In this document: one piece after another, positions 16,730 to 24,996 of the stretch
Position numbering within the stretch: position 1 is the stretch's first letter
Layout of the letters: the number at the start of each line of letters is the position of its first letter
Assembly: GCF_022808175.1 (NCBI RefSeq)
Contig: NZ_JALGBX010000003.1
Coordinates: 372,022 to 436,021 of the forward strand
DNA: 64,000 nt
Direction: 5' to 3'
Source of the DNA: Streptomyces sp. AP-93
Lineage (GTDB): Bacteria > Actinomycetota > Actinomycetes > Streptomycetales > Streptomycetaceae
The notes under the pieces: generated by a model
Told to the model about the DNA's origin: nothing
Databases searched by the model: none
The model's input: the letters and a program-made list of their open reading frames with translations, nothing else
Position numbers and translations under genes: made by a program

Positions 16730-17605
16730 TCAGGCGAAAGCCGTTTCGGTGAGCCAGGCGGGATCGAACTCGCCCTCGGCCACGATCACGGCGGGTCCGG
16801 TCATCTCGATCCGCCCGTCGGGGTGCTCGGTGATGACCAGGGTGCCACCGGGCAGATCGACGGTGTACGTGACGGGCGCCCCGGTGACGGCCGGGTCCGC
16901 GCCGTCGCGGCGGATGGCGGCCACGGCGACCGCGCAGGCGCCGGTGCCGCAGGAGCGGGTCTCGCCGGAGCCGCGCTCGTGGACGCGCATGGCGACGTGC
17001 CGGGGGCCGCGGTCGACGACGAACTCGACATTGACACCCGTCGGGTAGGCGGACGCCGGGCTGTACGGGGGCGGGTCCAGCAGCTTCCCGGCATCGTCCA
17101 GGCTGTCAACGAACGCCACCGCGTGCGGGTTCCCCATGTTGACGTTGCGCGCGGGCCAGGAACGGGCCCCGACGGAGACGATGACGTCGCCCTCGGGCAG
17201 CTCGGCGCGGCCCATGGAGACGGTCACGTCGCCGGTCTTGTCGAGATGCACCCGCTTGACTCCGCCGCGGGTGGCGACGGCCAGGTCTCCCGGCTCCACG
17301 TGCCCCGCGTGCTGGAGGTAGCGGGCGAAGACGCGGACGCCGTTGCCGCACATCTCGGCGATGGAGCCGTCGCTGTTGCGGTAGTCCATGAACCACTCGG
17401 CCTCGTCGGCCAGGTACGCCGCCTCGGGGTGCGCGGCGGAGCGCACGACGTGCAGCACGCCGTCCGCGCCGATCCCGGCCCGCCGGTCGCACAGCCGGGC
17501 GACGGCGGAGGCCGGCAGTTCGATGGCGTTGTCCGGGTCCGGGACGATCACGAAGTCGTTCTCGGTGCCGTGGCCCTTGAGGAAGGAGAGGCTGGTCTGC
17601 GTCAC
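16730..17605 (-). CDS. dapF: Diaminopimelate epimerase
   Basis: A 291-residue PLP-independent epimerase converting LL- to meso-diaminopimelate for lysine. The two catalytic cysteines are visible in MCGNGVR and SCGTGACAVAV, and GHGTENDF marks the N-terminus. Length is normal. An ATG at 17605 begins MTQTSLSF. It lies 60 bp downstream of a membrane-protein gene and 140 bp upstream of rshA on the same strand. Streptomyces peptidoglycan uses LL-DAP, so this enzyme mainly serves lysine synthesis. Confidence 0.97.
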   Translation of the reverse strand: MTQTSLSFLKGHGTENDFVIVPDPDNAIELPASAVARLCDRRAGIGADGVLHVVRSAAHPEAAYLADEAEWFMDYRNSDGSIAEMCGNGVRVFARYLQHAGHVEPGDLAVATRGGVKRVHLDKTGDVTVSMGRAELPEGDVIVSVGARSWPARNVNMGNPHAVAFVDSLDDAGKLLDPPPYSPASAYPTGVNVEFVVDRGPRHVAMRVHERGSGETRSCGTGACAVAVAAIRRDGADPAVTGAPVTYTVDLPGGTLVITEHPDGRIEMTGPAVIVAEGEFDPAWLTETAFA

Positions 17606-17665
17606 CCGCCCATGGTACCGAGCCGGCGCCCGGCGCAGCCGGGCCGCCCCTGGGGACGACAGGCC

Positions 17666-18286
17666 CTAACGGAGCCGGGCCACCCGGTACACCGCGAGCG
17701 CTACGACACCCAGCGCGACCAGCGCGTACAGCAGGGCGAGGCGCCAGTCGGGCCGCTGCCCGGAACCGCGTGCCGGGAGCCCCGGCAGGGCGTAGCCCAC
17801 GCGGCGCGCGGCCATCAGGCCCCAGCCGCCCGCGCAGCAGCTGATGAGGAATCCGAGCATGGCGACGACCGCTCCGCCGTCGCCGAACTCGAAGGCGAGC
17901 GGGAAGGCGAACATCAGGGATCCGGCCGCGGCCAGCATGACGATGGGGGCGATCTGCCACAGCCTCAGCCGGCGCTGGGGGCGCAGTTCCACCTCGAAGG
18001 CGGGGGCGGCGGCCGCCTCCGCCTCGGCGGAGTCCGGCGCGTCGGGGCCGTCGGGGGTCAGCCGCGCGGGATCCGCGGGCAGTCCGAGGCCGTCGGCGTC
18101 CGCGGGCAGTGCGAGCCCGTCGGGGAGGTCGTCGGGAAGGCCGTCGGGGAGGCCGTCAGCGAGCCCGTCGGCGGTCACCGGCGCTCCGCCGGGCAGGCCG
18201 TCGCCGTCGGCGAGGGCGCCGTGAAGCATCGGGTCCGTTTCCCGTCGGGTGTCGTCCCGACCGGTGTCACGAGGGCCGGCCTCCAT
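17666..18286 (-). CDS. Membrane protein with acidic repetitive N-terminal tail, unknown function
   Basis: About 206 residues. The N-terminal ~90 residues are acidic and low complexity with repeats of the type DGLPDGLPDDLPDGL, encoded by a 12-bp repeat near 18118-18170. Three hydrophobic stretches follow (WQIAPIVMLAAAGSLMFAF, GAVVAMLGFLISCCAGGW, LALLYALVALGVVALAVY), separated by short basic loops. It is probably an inner-membrane protein. I chose ATG 18286, ten bases after GGAGG; a GTG at 18292 is equally close to that site. It sits between miaA and dapF. No family is recognised beyond a small actinobacterial membrane protein. Confidence 0.75.
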   Translation of the reverse strand: MEAGPRDTGRDDTRRETDPMLHGALADGDGLPGGAPVTADGLADGLPDGLPDDLPDGLALPADADGLGLPADPARLTPDGPDAPDSAEAEAAAAPAFEVELRPQRRLRLWQIAPIVMLAAAGSLMFAFPLAFEFGDGGAVVAMLGFLISCCAGGWGLMAARRVGYALPGLPARGSGQRPDWRLALLYALVALGVVALAVYRVARLR

Positions 18287-18418
18287 CGCCACGCGCCCTC
18301 CCCACTTGGACTTCGCACGCCGTCGTTCACCGCCGGTGACGGCACCGGCGGAAGTTCGATGATGGCACGCCGTCAGGCCCGGGACGGGCGTGCGGGGCGT
18401 CCCGATGCCATCACGTGA

Positions 18419-19390
18419 TCAGGCTGTGACCGCTCGTTCGACCAACGACTGCGCGAGTCCGGCGAGTTCCCCCCGGTCCTCGGCGGCCCCGCTGAGCCAG
18501 TGCACCCGCGGGTCGCGGCGGAACCACGAGTCCTGCCTGCGGGCGAACCGCTTGGTGGCGCGGACGGTCTCGGCGCGCGCCTCCTCCTGCGTGCACTCCC
18601 CGGCGAGGGCGGCCAGTACCTGCTGGTAGCCGAGCGCCCTGGAGGCGGTGATTCCGTCCCGCAGGCCGGCTGCCTCCAGCGTGCGGACCTCGTCCACCAG
18701 CCCGGCCTCCCACATCCGGTCCACGCGCAGCGCGATCCGCTCGTCGAGCTCGGGCCGGGCCACGTCCACGCCGATCTGGACCGTGTCGTAGACGGACTCG
18801 TGGCCGGGCAGGTTGGCGGTGAACGGCCGTCCGGTGATCTCGATGACCTCCAGCGCGCGCACGATGCGGCGGCCGTTGCTGGGCAGGATGGCCTGCGCGG
18901 CGGCCGGGTCGGCGGCGGCGAGGCGGGCGTGCAGGGCGCCGGGGCCGCGCAGGGTGACCTCGGCCTCCAGCCGGGCCCGGACCTCGGGGTCGGTGCCGGG
19001 GAACTCCATGGCGTCGAGCGCGCCGCGGACGTAGAGGCCGGAACCGCCGACGAGGACCGGCGTACGGCCCTGGGCGAGCAGCTTGTCGATCTCGGCGCGG
19101 GCGAGGCGCTGGTACTCGGCGACGCTCGCCGTCTCGGTGACGTCCCAGATGTCGAGGAGGTGGTGCGGAACCCCTTCGCGCTCCTCCGTCGTCAGTTTGG
19201 CGGTACCGATGTCCATCCCCCGGTACAGCTGCATCGAGTCGGCGTTGACGACTTCGCCGTCGAAATGACGGGCCAGGGCTACGCCCAGATCGGACTTTCC
19301 GGCCGCGGTGGGTCCTACGACGGCGATGACCCGCGGGGCGGGGGCTGCTTTCCTCACCGCACCAGTCTCGCAGCCCCCGGTCAAGGCCAT
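18419..19390 (-). CDS. miaA: tRNA dimethylallyltransferase
   Basis: A 323-residue enzyme that adds a dimethylallyl group to A37 of tRNAs reading UNN codons; MiaB, encoded 1.9 kb away, then thiomethylates it. The P-loop GPTAAGKSDLG sits near residue 26, followed by the DMAPP/tRNA-binding motifs DSMQLYRGMDIGTAK, HHLLDIW, VGGSGLYVRG and TIQxA-region equivalents. ATG 19390 is the longest start. A GTG 11 codons later (VRKAAPAPR) would also fit, since no strong ribosome-binding site separates them. It is transcribed toward the dapF-side genes. Confidence 0.96.
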   Translation of the reverse strand: MALTGGCETGAVRKAAPAPRVIAVVGPTAAGKSDLGVALARHFDGEVVNADSMQLYRGMDIGTAKLTTEEREGVPHHLLDIWDVTETASVAEYQRLARAEIDKLLAQGRTPVLVGGSGLYVRGALDAMEFPGTDPEVRARLEAEVTLRGPGALHARLAAADPAAAQAILPSNGRRIVRALEVIEITGRPFTANLPGHESVYDTVQIGVDVARPELDERIALRVDRMWEAGLVDEVRTLEAAGLRDGITASRALGYQQVLAALAGECTQEEARAETVRATKRFARRQDSWFRRDPRVHWLSGAAEDRGELAGLAQSLVERAVTA

Positions 19391-19531
19391 GCCATGTACC
19401 CGATCGAGCTACGTGACGGGACCGGACCGGGGTCGTTGCCTTGGCGGGGTTCCGGCCCGGCGCGCGCCTGCCGTACTGCGGCCCGTCCACGGCGGAACTT
19501 CACTCACACGAGTAACGTTATAGGAGTAGAC

Positions 19532-19747
19532 ATGGGCATTTTGGACCGGCTTCTCGGCCGTAAGACCCAGGCGACGACCGACGAGGTCGTTTCCGCGGAT
19601 CTGACGGTGGAGTCCGCGACGGCCGACGAGGCCGGGACCGAGCAGGCTGTGGCGGAGGAGAGCGCGGTGGAAGCCGTCGAGATCCCGAAGCAGCAGTCGG
19701 CGGAGGTCAGCGCGGACAGCGAGGCCGCAGAGGGTGCCCGTAAGTAG
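19532..19747 (+). CDS. Small acidic hypothetical protein (MGILDRLLGRK family)
   Basis: 71 residues. ATG 19532 has AGGAG five bases upstream. An amphipathic N-terminus (MGILDRLLGRK) is followed by an acidic Ala/Glu/Val-rich tail without predicted fold. I recall similar Streptomyces proteins labelled 'gliding motility protein' without experimental support. It lies divergent from miaA and 22 bp before the next small gene. The two starts, MGILDRLLGRK and MGLLDNLKAKL, resemble each other, suggesting a paired membrane-surface-associated function. This is inference. Confidence 0.8.
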   Translation: MGILDRLLGRKTQATTDEVVSADLTVESATADEAGTEQAVAEESAVEAVEIPKQQSAEVSADSEAAEGARK

Positions 19748-19769
19748 CCTCGCAATTGGAAGGTGACCC

Positions 19770-20015
19770 ATGGGCCTGCTTGACAATCTGAAGGCCAAGC
19801 TCGCGCCCGCCAAGGACAAGGTCGGTGACCTTGCCGCACAGCACGAGGGCAAGATCAGCCAGAATCTGGAGAAGATGGCCAAGGCCGTCGACTCCAAGAC
19901 CAAGGGCAAGTACAGCGGCCAGATCTCTAGCGGCGCGGACAAGGCGAAGGACGCCCTGGGCAAGATCGCGCACAAGGACTCTCCCGGCGGCCCGACGCCG
20001 CCGGCCGCTTCCTGA
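19770..20015 (+). CDS. Small Lys-rich protein, MT0933-type antitoxin-like
   Basis: 81 residues. ATG 19770 follows GGAAGG. The sequence is a Lys/Ala-rich helix (MGLLDNLKAKLAPAKDKVGD..., then KMAKAVDSKTKGKYSGQISSGADKAKDAL) ending in a short Pro tail. The pattern matches small actinobacterial proteins grouped as MT0933-like antitoxins (CsbD-like in appearance). No toxin gene is adjacent, so antitoxin activity is doubtful. It forms a probable two-gene unit with the preceding acidic protein and is followed by a strong hairpin. Confidence 0.8.
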   Translation: MGLLDNLKAKLAPAKDKVGDLAAQHEGKISQNLEKMAKAVDSKTKGKYSGQISSGADKAKDALGKIAHKDSPGGPTPPAAS

Positions 20016-20034
20016 CGCGGTCCCGGAATCACGG

Positions 20035-20068
20035 AAGGGGCGCGGCACCTGCGGGTGCCGCGCCCCTT
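20035..20068. terminator. Bidirectional hairpin terminator
   Basis: Perfect 15-bp stem (20035-20049 with 20054-20068) with a TGCG loop, between the small-protein pair and the convergent dioxygenase-like gene. Confidence 0.9.
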
Positions 20069-20098
20069 CTCCGTTCTGTGCAGGCCCTGCCGCCGCCG

Positions 20099-20806
20099 CT
20101 ACGACCAGGCCGCGACGAAGTACCCGACCCCGTACGGGGCATCCTCGTACAGCAGCCGTCCTTCGAGCCCGGCGCCCTCGGCCGCGCCCGCGAGCACCTG
20201 CCAGGGGGCCCGGCCGGCGGCCTGGAGCTCCGCGGCGAGTCCCGCGTCGAGGGCGGCGAGGGCGGGCAGGTCGGCGGCGCCGAGCGCGCGGGCGGCTTCC
20301 GCGTCGAAGGCGGCGGAGCGTTCGTCGAGGTAACCGGGGGCCTTGAGGGAGCGGCAGGCGCTGCCGTCGCCCATGACGAGCAGGGCGACCCGCTCCTCGC
20401 GCGCGGCGAGCTCCCGGCCCGCCTCCAGACACCGCTCGGTGTCCAGCGGCCCGGCGACCCCGAACCCCTCCAGGGGCGCGGCGCCCCACCCGGCCCGGCC
20501 GAGCAGCCAGGCCCCGACGGCGAGCGGCGTGGGCAGCAGGCGCGGGCCCTCCTCACCCTCGCCCAGCCGTACGTCGGCCCCGGCGCCGAATCCGCGGAAG
20601 GTGCCGCGGGCTCCCTGGGGGTAGGCGCCGTGGTGATCCGGGTCACAGGCTCCGACCACGACGAGCAGATCGGGCCGGGAGGCGGCGAGCACGGACAGCG
20701 CGTCGGAACACGCGGTCCGGGCGTCGCCGAGTTCGGCGGCGGCTCCCGTGGCGAGCTCCGGCAGGAGCATCGGCGGGGCGGGGCAGACGGCGGCGGCTAC
20801 GAGCAT
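20099..20806 (-). CDS. Class III extradiol ring-cleavage dioxygenase-like protein (LigB fold)
   Basis: 235 residues. The layout MLVAAAVCPAPPMLLPEL... with PDLLVVVGACDPDHHGAYP and VALLVMGDGSACRSLKAPG recalls the LigB/DODA fold, which binds Fe(II) through histidines. The usual N-terminal ligand pair is not evident here (CPAPPML replaces the His-containing PPHP), so catalysis is uncertain. The ATG at 20806 gives a compact start. Its promoter side faces a large inverted repeat shared with the miaB 3' end. From memory, an uncharacterised gene of this type lies beside miaB in many Streptomyces. Confidence 0.75.
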   Translation of the reverse strand: MLVAAAVCPAPPMLLPELATGAAAELGDARTACSDALSVLAASRPDLLVVVGACDPDHHGAYPQGARGTFRGFGAGADVRLGEGEEGPRLLPTPLAVGAWLLGRAGWGAAPLEGFGVAGPLDTERCLEAGRELAAREERVALLVMGDGSACRSLKAPGYLDERSAAFDAEAARALGAADLPALAALDAGLAAELQAAGRAPWQVLAGAAEGAGLEGRLLYEDAPYGVGYFVAAWS

Positions 20807-21281
20807 GATCCGCAGCGTAGCCGCCCCGCTCCTTCTTGACGCGTCCCTCGCACCACTCGGCCCTGACGGGCCTCCTGGGCTTCGCGCCGCTGCGCCGGAC
20901 TCCGTCCGGCGGTGGCCGGTCGGGGTGCTCGCCACCGCCGTCCCAGCGGGGCCCGGTGGGCAAGTGCGGCTGGGTTGGCCCCGCGGGGCGAGGTCCCCTA
21001 CCCGCCCTTCGCCCGTTCCCCGGGCTCCGCCCGGACCCGTTCCCGCGTGCGGCGCCGTTCCCGGGGGCAGCCCCCGGCCCCCCTGCCTTCAGCCCGTCCG
21101 GCGTTTGAGGACCGGGGTCCGGGCAGAGCCCGGCGAACGGTGGAAGGGCGGGTAGGGGAGTTCGCCCCGCAGGGCCAACCCACCCGCGCCGGGACGGCGG
21201 TGGCGAGCACCCCGACCGGCCCCCGCCGGAAGGAAGTCCGGCGCAGCGCCGCGAAGCCCGCGCAGCGGTGCGAGTGGTGCG
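20807..21281. repeat. Gene-free stretch holding a long imperfect inverted repeat
   Basis: These 475 bases hold no credible gene. The left arm (about 20831-21041) and right arm (about 21110-21293) are imperfect reverse complements for roughly 180 bp. Shared blocks include GGTCGGGGTGCTCGCCACCG (left) and its complement (right), CCCCTACCCGCCCTTC, and CGCACCACTCG at the outer ends. The centre holds a 7-bp hairpin (21061-21077) and the sequence CGTCCGGCGTTTGAGGAC, which I recall as a common Streptomyces intergenic repeat. The right arm runs into the last codons of miaB. Confidence 0.85.
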
Positions 21282-22799
21282 TCAGGAAGGCATGGGGCTG
21301 GCGCAGCCCGACGTCGTCACCGGGAGGGGGGCCGGGACGCCCAGGGTCGGGATGCCGAGGAGGACGCCCTTCGGCTGCGCCGGAGCCTCGTTGCGCTTCT
21401 GCCAGGCATCGCCCGCACGGGTCCGGCGTACCGCACCCGTCGGGCCCTCCGCGAGGAGGTGGTGGGGAGCCGCGTAGGTGATCTCCACCGTCACGACGTC
21501 ACCGGGACGGACCTCGCCCTCCGGCTTCGTGAAGTGCACCAGGCGGTTGTCGGGGGCCCGCCCGGACAGCCGGTGCGTGGCGCCGTCCTTGCGGCCTTCG
21601 CCCTCCGCGACCATGACCTCCAGGGTCCGGCCGACCTGCTTCTTGTTCTCGTCCCAGGAGATCTCCTCCTGGAGGGCGACCAGGCGCATGTACCGCTCCT
21701 GGACGACCTCCTTGGGGATCTGCCCCTCCATGTCGGCGGCCGGGGTCCCGGGGCGCTTGGAGTACTGGAAGGTGAAGGCGTTCGCGAAGCGCGCCTCGCG
21801 CACCGCGTGCATGGTCTGCTGGAAGTCCTCCTCCGTCTCACCGGGGAAGCCCACGATGATGTCGGTGGAGATCGCCGCGTGCGGGATGGAGGCGCGGACC
21901 TTCTCGATGATGCCGAGGAAGCGCTCCTGGCGGTACGAGCGGCGCATCGCCTTCAGGATCGTGTCCGATCCGGACTGCATCGGCATGTGCAGCTGCGGCA
22001 TGACGTTGGGCGTCTCGGCCATCGCCGCGATCACGTCGTCGGTGAAGTCGCGCGGGTGCGGGGAGGTGAAGCGGACCCGCTCCAGGCCCTCGATGGCGCC
22101 GCAGGCGCGCAGCAGCTTGGAGAAGGCCTCGCGGTCGCCCAGGTCGGAGCCGTAGGCGTTGACGTTCTGGCCGAGCAGGGTGATCTCGGAGACGCCCTCG
22201 GCGACCAGTGCCTCGACCTCGGCGAGGATGTCGCCGGGACGGCGGTCCTCCTCCTTGCCGCGCAGCGCCGGGACGATGCAGAAGGTGCAGGTGTTGTTGC
22301 AGCCGACGGAGATCGAGACCCAGGCGGCGTACGCGGACTCGCGCCGGGTCGGGAGCGTGGAGGGGAAGGCCTCCAGCGACTCGGCGATCTCGATCTGCGC
22401 CTCTTCCTGGATGCGCGCGCGCTCCAGGAGGACGGGCAGCTTGCCGATGTTGTGGGTGCCGAAGACCACGTCGACCCAGGGGGCGCGGTCCACGATCGTG
22501 TCGCGGTCCTTCTGCGCGAGGCAGCCGCCGACGGCGATCTGCATGCCGGGGCGCTTGGTCTTCATCGGCGCGAGCCGTCCGAGGTTGCCGTAGAGCTTGT
22601 TGTCGGCGTTCTCGCGGACGGCGCAGGTGTTGAACACGACGACGTCGGCGTCGCCGTCGGAGCCCTGGGGCGCGCGGACGTACCCGGCGTCCTCCAGCAG
22701 GCCCGACAGCCGCTCGGAGTCGTGCACGTTCATCTGACAGCCGTACGTCCGGACCTCGTACGTTTTCACAACAGTCGCCTCGCCGCTCTCGGTACTCAC
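21282..22799 (-). CDS. miaB: tRNA-2-methylthio-N6-dimethylallyladenosine synthase
   Basis: A 505-residue radical-SAM methylthiotransferase acting on i6A37 after MiaA. The N-terminal UPF0004 domain shows three cluster cysteines ([24 protein letters not shown]). The radical-SAM CxxxCxxC is [12 protein letters not shown], and a TRAM domain lies near residues 370-440. The C-terminal ~50 residues ([17 protein letters not shown]...) are a nonconserved tail that ends inside the right arm of the inverted repeat, suggesting that the repeat supplied the final codons. GTG 22799 is the start; no clear ribosome-binding site precedes it and the transcript may be leaderless. Confidence 0.97.
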   Translation of the reverse strand: MSTESGEATVVKTYEVRTYGCQMNVHDSERLSGLLEDAGYVRAPQGSDGDADVVVFNTCAVRENADNKLYGNLGRLAPMKTKRPGMQIAVGGCLAQKDRDTIVDRAPWVDVVFGTHNIGKLPVLLERARIQEEAQIEIAESLEAFPSTLPTRRESAYAAWVSISVGCNNTCTFCIVPALRGKEEDRRPGDILAEVEALVAEGVSEITLLGQNVNAYGSDLGDREAFSKLLRACGAIEGLERVRFTSPHPRDFTDDVIAAMAETPNVMPQLHMPMQSGSDTILKAMRRSYRQERFLGIIEKVRASIPHAAISTDIIVGFPGETEEDFQQTMHAVREARFANAFTFQYSKRPGTPAADMEGQIPKEVVQERYMRLVALQEEISWDENKKQVGRTLEVMVAEGEGRKDGATHRLSGRAPDNRLVHFTKPEGEVRPGDVVTVEITYAAPHHLLAEGPTGAVRRTRAGDAWQKRNEAPAQPKGVLLGIPTLGVPAPLPVTTSGCASPMPS

Positions 22800-22906
22800 C
22801 CAGCAAGGGTACGGGTCGGGCGTGGCGCCCCGGGCCGGGCGTGGGCCGGGCGGGCCGGGAGGGCGGGGCCGTGACAGGACGGCGGGTCGGTGGCAGGATC
22901 GCGGCC

Positions 22907-23902
22907 ATGCCTCTCGTACCGCCCCGGATCAGCAGGCGCCGTGCCCTGCGGGCCCTGGTGGCCGTACTGGCGGTGCTCTGCGCCCTCGTCTGGTGGCTGC
23001 GGCCCTTCGGCCGGCCCGAGCTCACGGGCGGGATCACCCTCAGCACCGGCGTCCAGACCGGGGTCTACCACCGCTACGGCCAGCTGCTGGAGCAGGCCCT
23101 CGCCAAGGACGTGCCCGGGGTGCGGGTCCGGCTGAAGACCAGCGAGGGCTCGCAGCAGAACCTGCAGCGGGTGGCCGCGGGCGAGGCCGACTTCACGGTG
23201 GCGACGGCCGACGCGGTGGCCAAGTACCAGGTCGACCGGAAGCCCGGAGCGGACCGGCTGCGCGGTCTGGCCCGCCTCTACGACGACTACGTGCAGCTCG
23301 TGGTGCCCGCCGATTCTCCCGTCCAGTCCGCCCGGGACCTGCGGGGCAAGCGGGTCGCCGTCGGCCAGGACGGCTCTGGGGTGCGGCTGATCTCGGAGCG
23401 CATGCTCCGGGCGGCGGGGCTGGACCCGGTGCGCGACGTCACCCCGGTGGCCATCGGCATCGACACCGTGCCGGCGGAGCTGGAGGCCGGCCGGATCGAC
23501 GCCTTCTTCTGGTCGGGCGGGCTGCCCACCAACGCCGTACGGGAGCTCTCGGAGCGGTTCGAGATCCGGCTCGTGCAGCTCGGCGACCTGGTGGAGGCGC
23601 TCCAGGCCAGCGGCAGCCCCGCGCGGTACTACCGGGCGGCGGTGATGCCGCAGGACGCCTACGCCCGCGCCCTCAACACCTCGGCGGTGTCCACCGTGGC
23701 GGTGCCGAACCTGCTGGTGACCCGGGAGGACGCGGGCGCCGAGCTGACGGAGCAGTTCACGCGCACGGTGATCGACAGCCGGGACGGCATCGGGAGCCAG
23801 GTGCACGCGGCCCAGCTCGTGGACCTGCGGACGGCGATCTACACGGATCCCCTGCGGCTGCACGAGGGCGCGGCCCGCTACTACCGCTCGGTCAAGCCGT
23901 AG
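22907..23902 (+). CDS. TAXI-family TRAP transporter solute-binding protein
   Basis: 331 residues. A basic N-terminus and a hydrophobic segment ([19 protein letters not shown]) form a signal anchor. This is followed by the TAXI-type periplasmic-binding fold: [64 protein letters not shown] and DAFFWSGG. The family captures dicarboxylates or glutamate for a TRAP permease. No DctQ/M-type permease is adjacent, so the partner is elsewhere or the protein has another role. ATG 22907 follows AGGA. It diverges from miaB and converges on the ROK kinase gene. Confidence 0.88.
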   Translation: MPLVPPRISRRRALRALVAVLAVLCALVWWLRPFGRPELTGGITLSTGVQTGVYHRYGQLLEQALAKDVPGVRVRLKTSEGSQQNLQRVAAGEADFTVATADAVAKYQVDRKPGADRLRGLARLYDDYVQLVVPADSPVQSARDLRGKRVAVGQDGSGVRLISERMLRAAGLDPVRDVTPVAIGIDTVPAELEAGRIDAFFWSGGLPTNAVRELSERFEIRLVQLGDLVEALQASGSPARYYRAAVMPQDAYARALNTSAVSTVAVPNLLVTREDAGAELTEQFTRTVIDSRDGIGSQVHAAQLVDLRTAIYTDPLRLHEGAARYYRSVKP

Positions 23903-23916
23903 GGCGTGCCCCGGCC

Positions 23917-23976
23917 GTCTTCACCACGGCCGCCGTCACGAAAGCAGCCTTCACGACGGCAGCCTTCACGAAGGCA
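23917..23976. repeat. 15-bp tandem repeat at the ROK kinase stop codon
   Basis: Four units (23917, 23932, 23947, 23962), the first most diverged. Read on the minus strand each of the inner units carries CTG-(CCT/CCG/CTT)-TCG-TGA, i.e. the last codons and stop of the ROK gene. In-frame TGA codons recur every 15 bp after the true end at 23966. Confidence 0.88.
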
Positions 23977-24970
23977 GCAGCATCGTCGCCGCCGCGGCGG
24001 CCCCGATCAGGCCCGCGTGGGTGCCCAGCGTCGCCGGGACGACCTGGAGGTCCTTGACGAAGGACAGGGTCGCGTACGAGGCCAGGTGCGCCCGGACAGG
24101 TCCGAAGAGGGTGTCGCCCGAGGCGGCGACCCCGCCTCCGATGACGGCGATGTCGGTCTCGACGAGGGTGGCGGTGGCCGCGATGGCGGCGGCCAGCGCC
24201 CGGCCGGCGCGGTCGAAGGCTGCCAGGGCGACGGGATCGCCCGCGGCCGCGGCGGCGGCCACCCCGGCCGCGGTGGCGTCCCCGGCCGGGACCCAGCCCT
24301 GGGCCAGGGCCCAGGCCGCGATGGCGGTGCCGGAGGCGAGGGACTCCACGCAGCCGCGGCCTCCGCAGGCGCACGGCTCCCCGTCGAAGGCGACGCTGAT
24401 GTGGCCGATGTGACCCGCGTTCCCGGTGGGGCCGGGGTGCAGCTGGTTGTTCAGGACGAGTCCGCCGCCGACGCCGGTGGAGACCACCATGCAGAGCGCG
24501 TTGGCGTGCCCGCGGGCGGCGCCCAGCCAGTGTTCCGCGGCGGTCATCGCCACCCCGTCGCCGGCCAGCACCGTCGGGATCCGCAGCCCGTGCCGCGCGA
24601 GCTCGGCGTCCACCCGGGCCTGTACGGGGAAGCCCCGCCAGGCGCCGATGTTGACCGGGCTGACCGTGCCGCGCGCGGCGTCCACCGGGCCCGCGCTGCC
24701 GATCCCGCACCGGACGGCCGAGCCCCACAGCGGAGACTTCGCGAGCTCCGCGACGACCTGCGCGACGGCGGCGAACACGGTGTCCCCGTCGGCGCCGCGC
24801 GGGGTGGGCCGGCGGGTGGTGGCCGTCATGGCGCCGTCGCGGTCCACCAGCGCTCCGGCGATCTTCGTACCGCCGATGTCGATCGCGACCGTGAGGCCGG
24901 AGCCGGCCGGCGCACCGGCACGGGGCGCGGGGAACGCGGAGGTGGGGGTGGGAGTGGGAGGAGTGGTCAC
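23966..24970 (-). CDS. ROK-family sugar kinase
   Basis: A 334-residue sugar kinase. After a Pro-rich tail of ~25 residues comes AIDIGGTKIAGALVD (phosphate loop), the ROK signature around VVSTGVGGGLVLN, sugar-contacting GNAGHIGH, the zinc site HISVAFDGEPCACGGRGC, and AVIGGGVA near the C-terminus. A zinc-binding ROK kinase could act on mannose, glucose or GlcNAc. GTG 24970 has GGAG seven bases upstream. It lies 26 bp downstream of the LacI regulator and shares an operon with the GH38 gene, so mannose or GlcNAc released from glycans is a reasonable substrate guess. Its stop lies inside a 15-bp repeat. Confidence 0.92.
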   Translation of the reverse strand: MTTPPTPTPTSAFPAPRAGAPAGSGLTVAIDIGGTKIAGALVDRDGAMTATTRRPTPRGADGDTVFAAVAQVVAELAKSPLWGSAVRCGIGSAGPVDAARGTVSPVNIGAWRGFPVQARVDAELARHGLRIPTVLAGDGVAMTAAEHWLGAARGHANALCMVVSTGVGGGLVLNNQLHPGPTGNAGHIGHISVAFDGEPCACGGRGCVESLASGTAIAAWALAQGWVPAGDATAAGVAAAAAAGDPVALAAFDRAGRALAAAIAATATLVETDIAVIGGGVAASGDTLFGPVRAHLASYATLSFVKDLQVVPATLGTHAGLIGAAAAATMLLPS

Positions 24971-24996
24971 GGTGGCGCTCCAGGAAGGGGTCGGTT

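Noticed and set aside
20847..21285. Inverted repeat as an insertion sequence
   Set aside because: There is no transposase frame between the arms and no clear target duplication; a MITE-like relic remains possible.
22841..24057. Plus-strand frame covering the solute-binding gene and reaching into the ROK gene
   Set aside because: It is out of frame with the clear TAXI protein and rich in Arg/Gly/Ala, as expected of a shadow.
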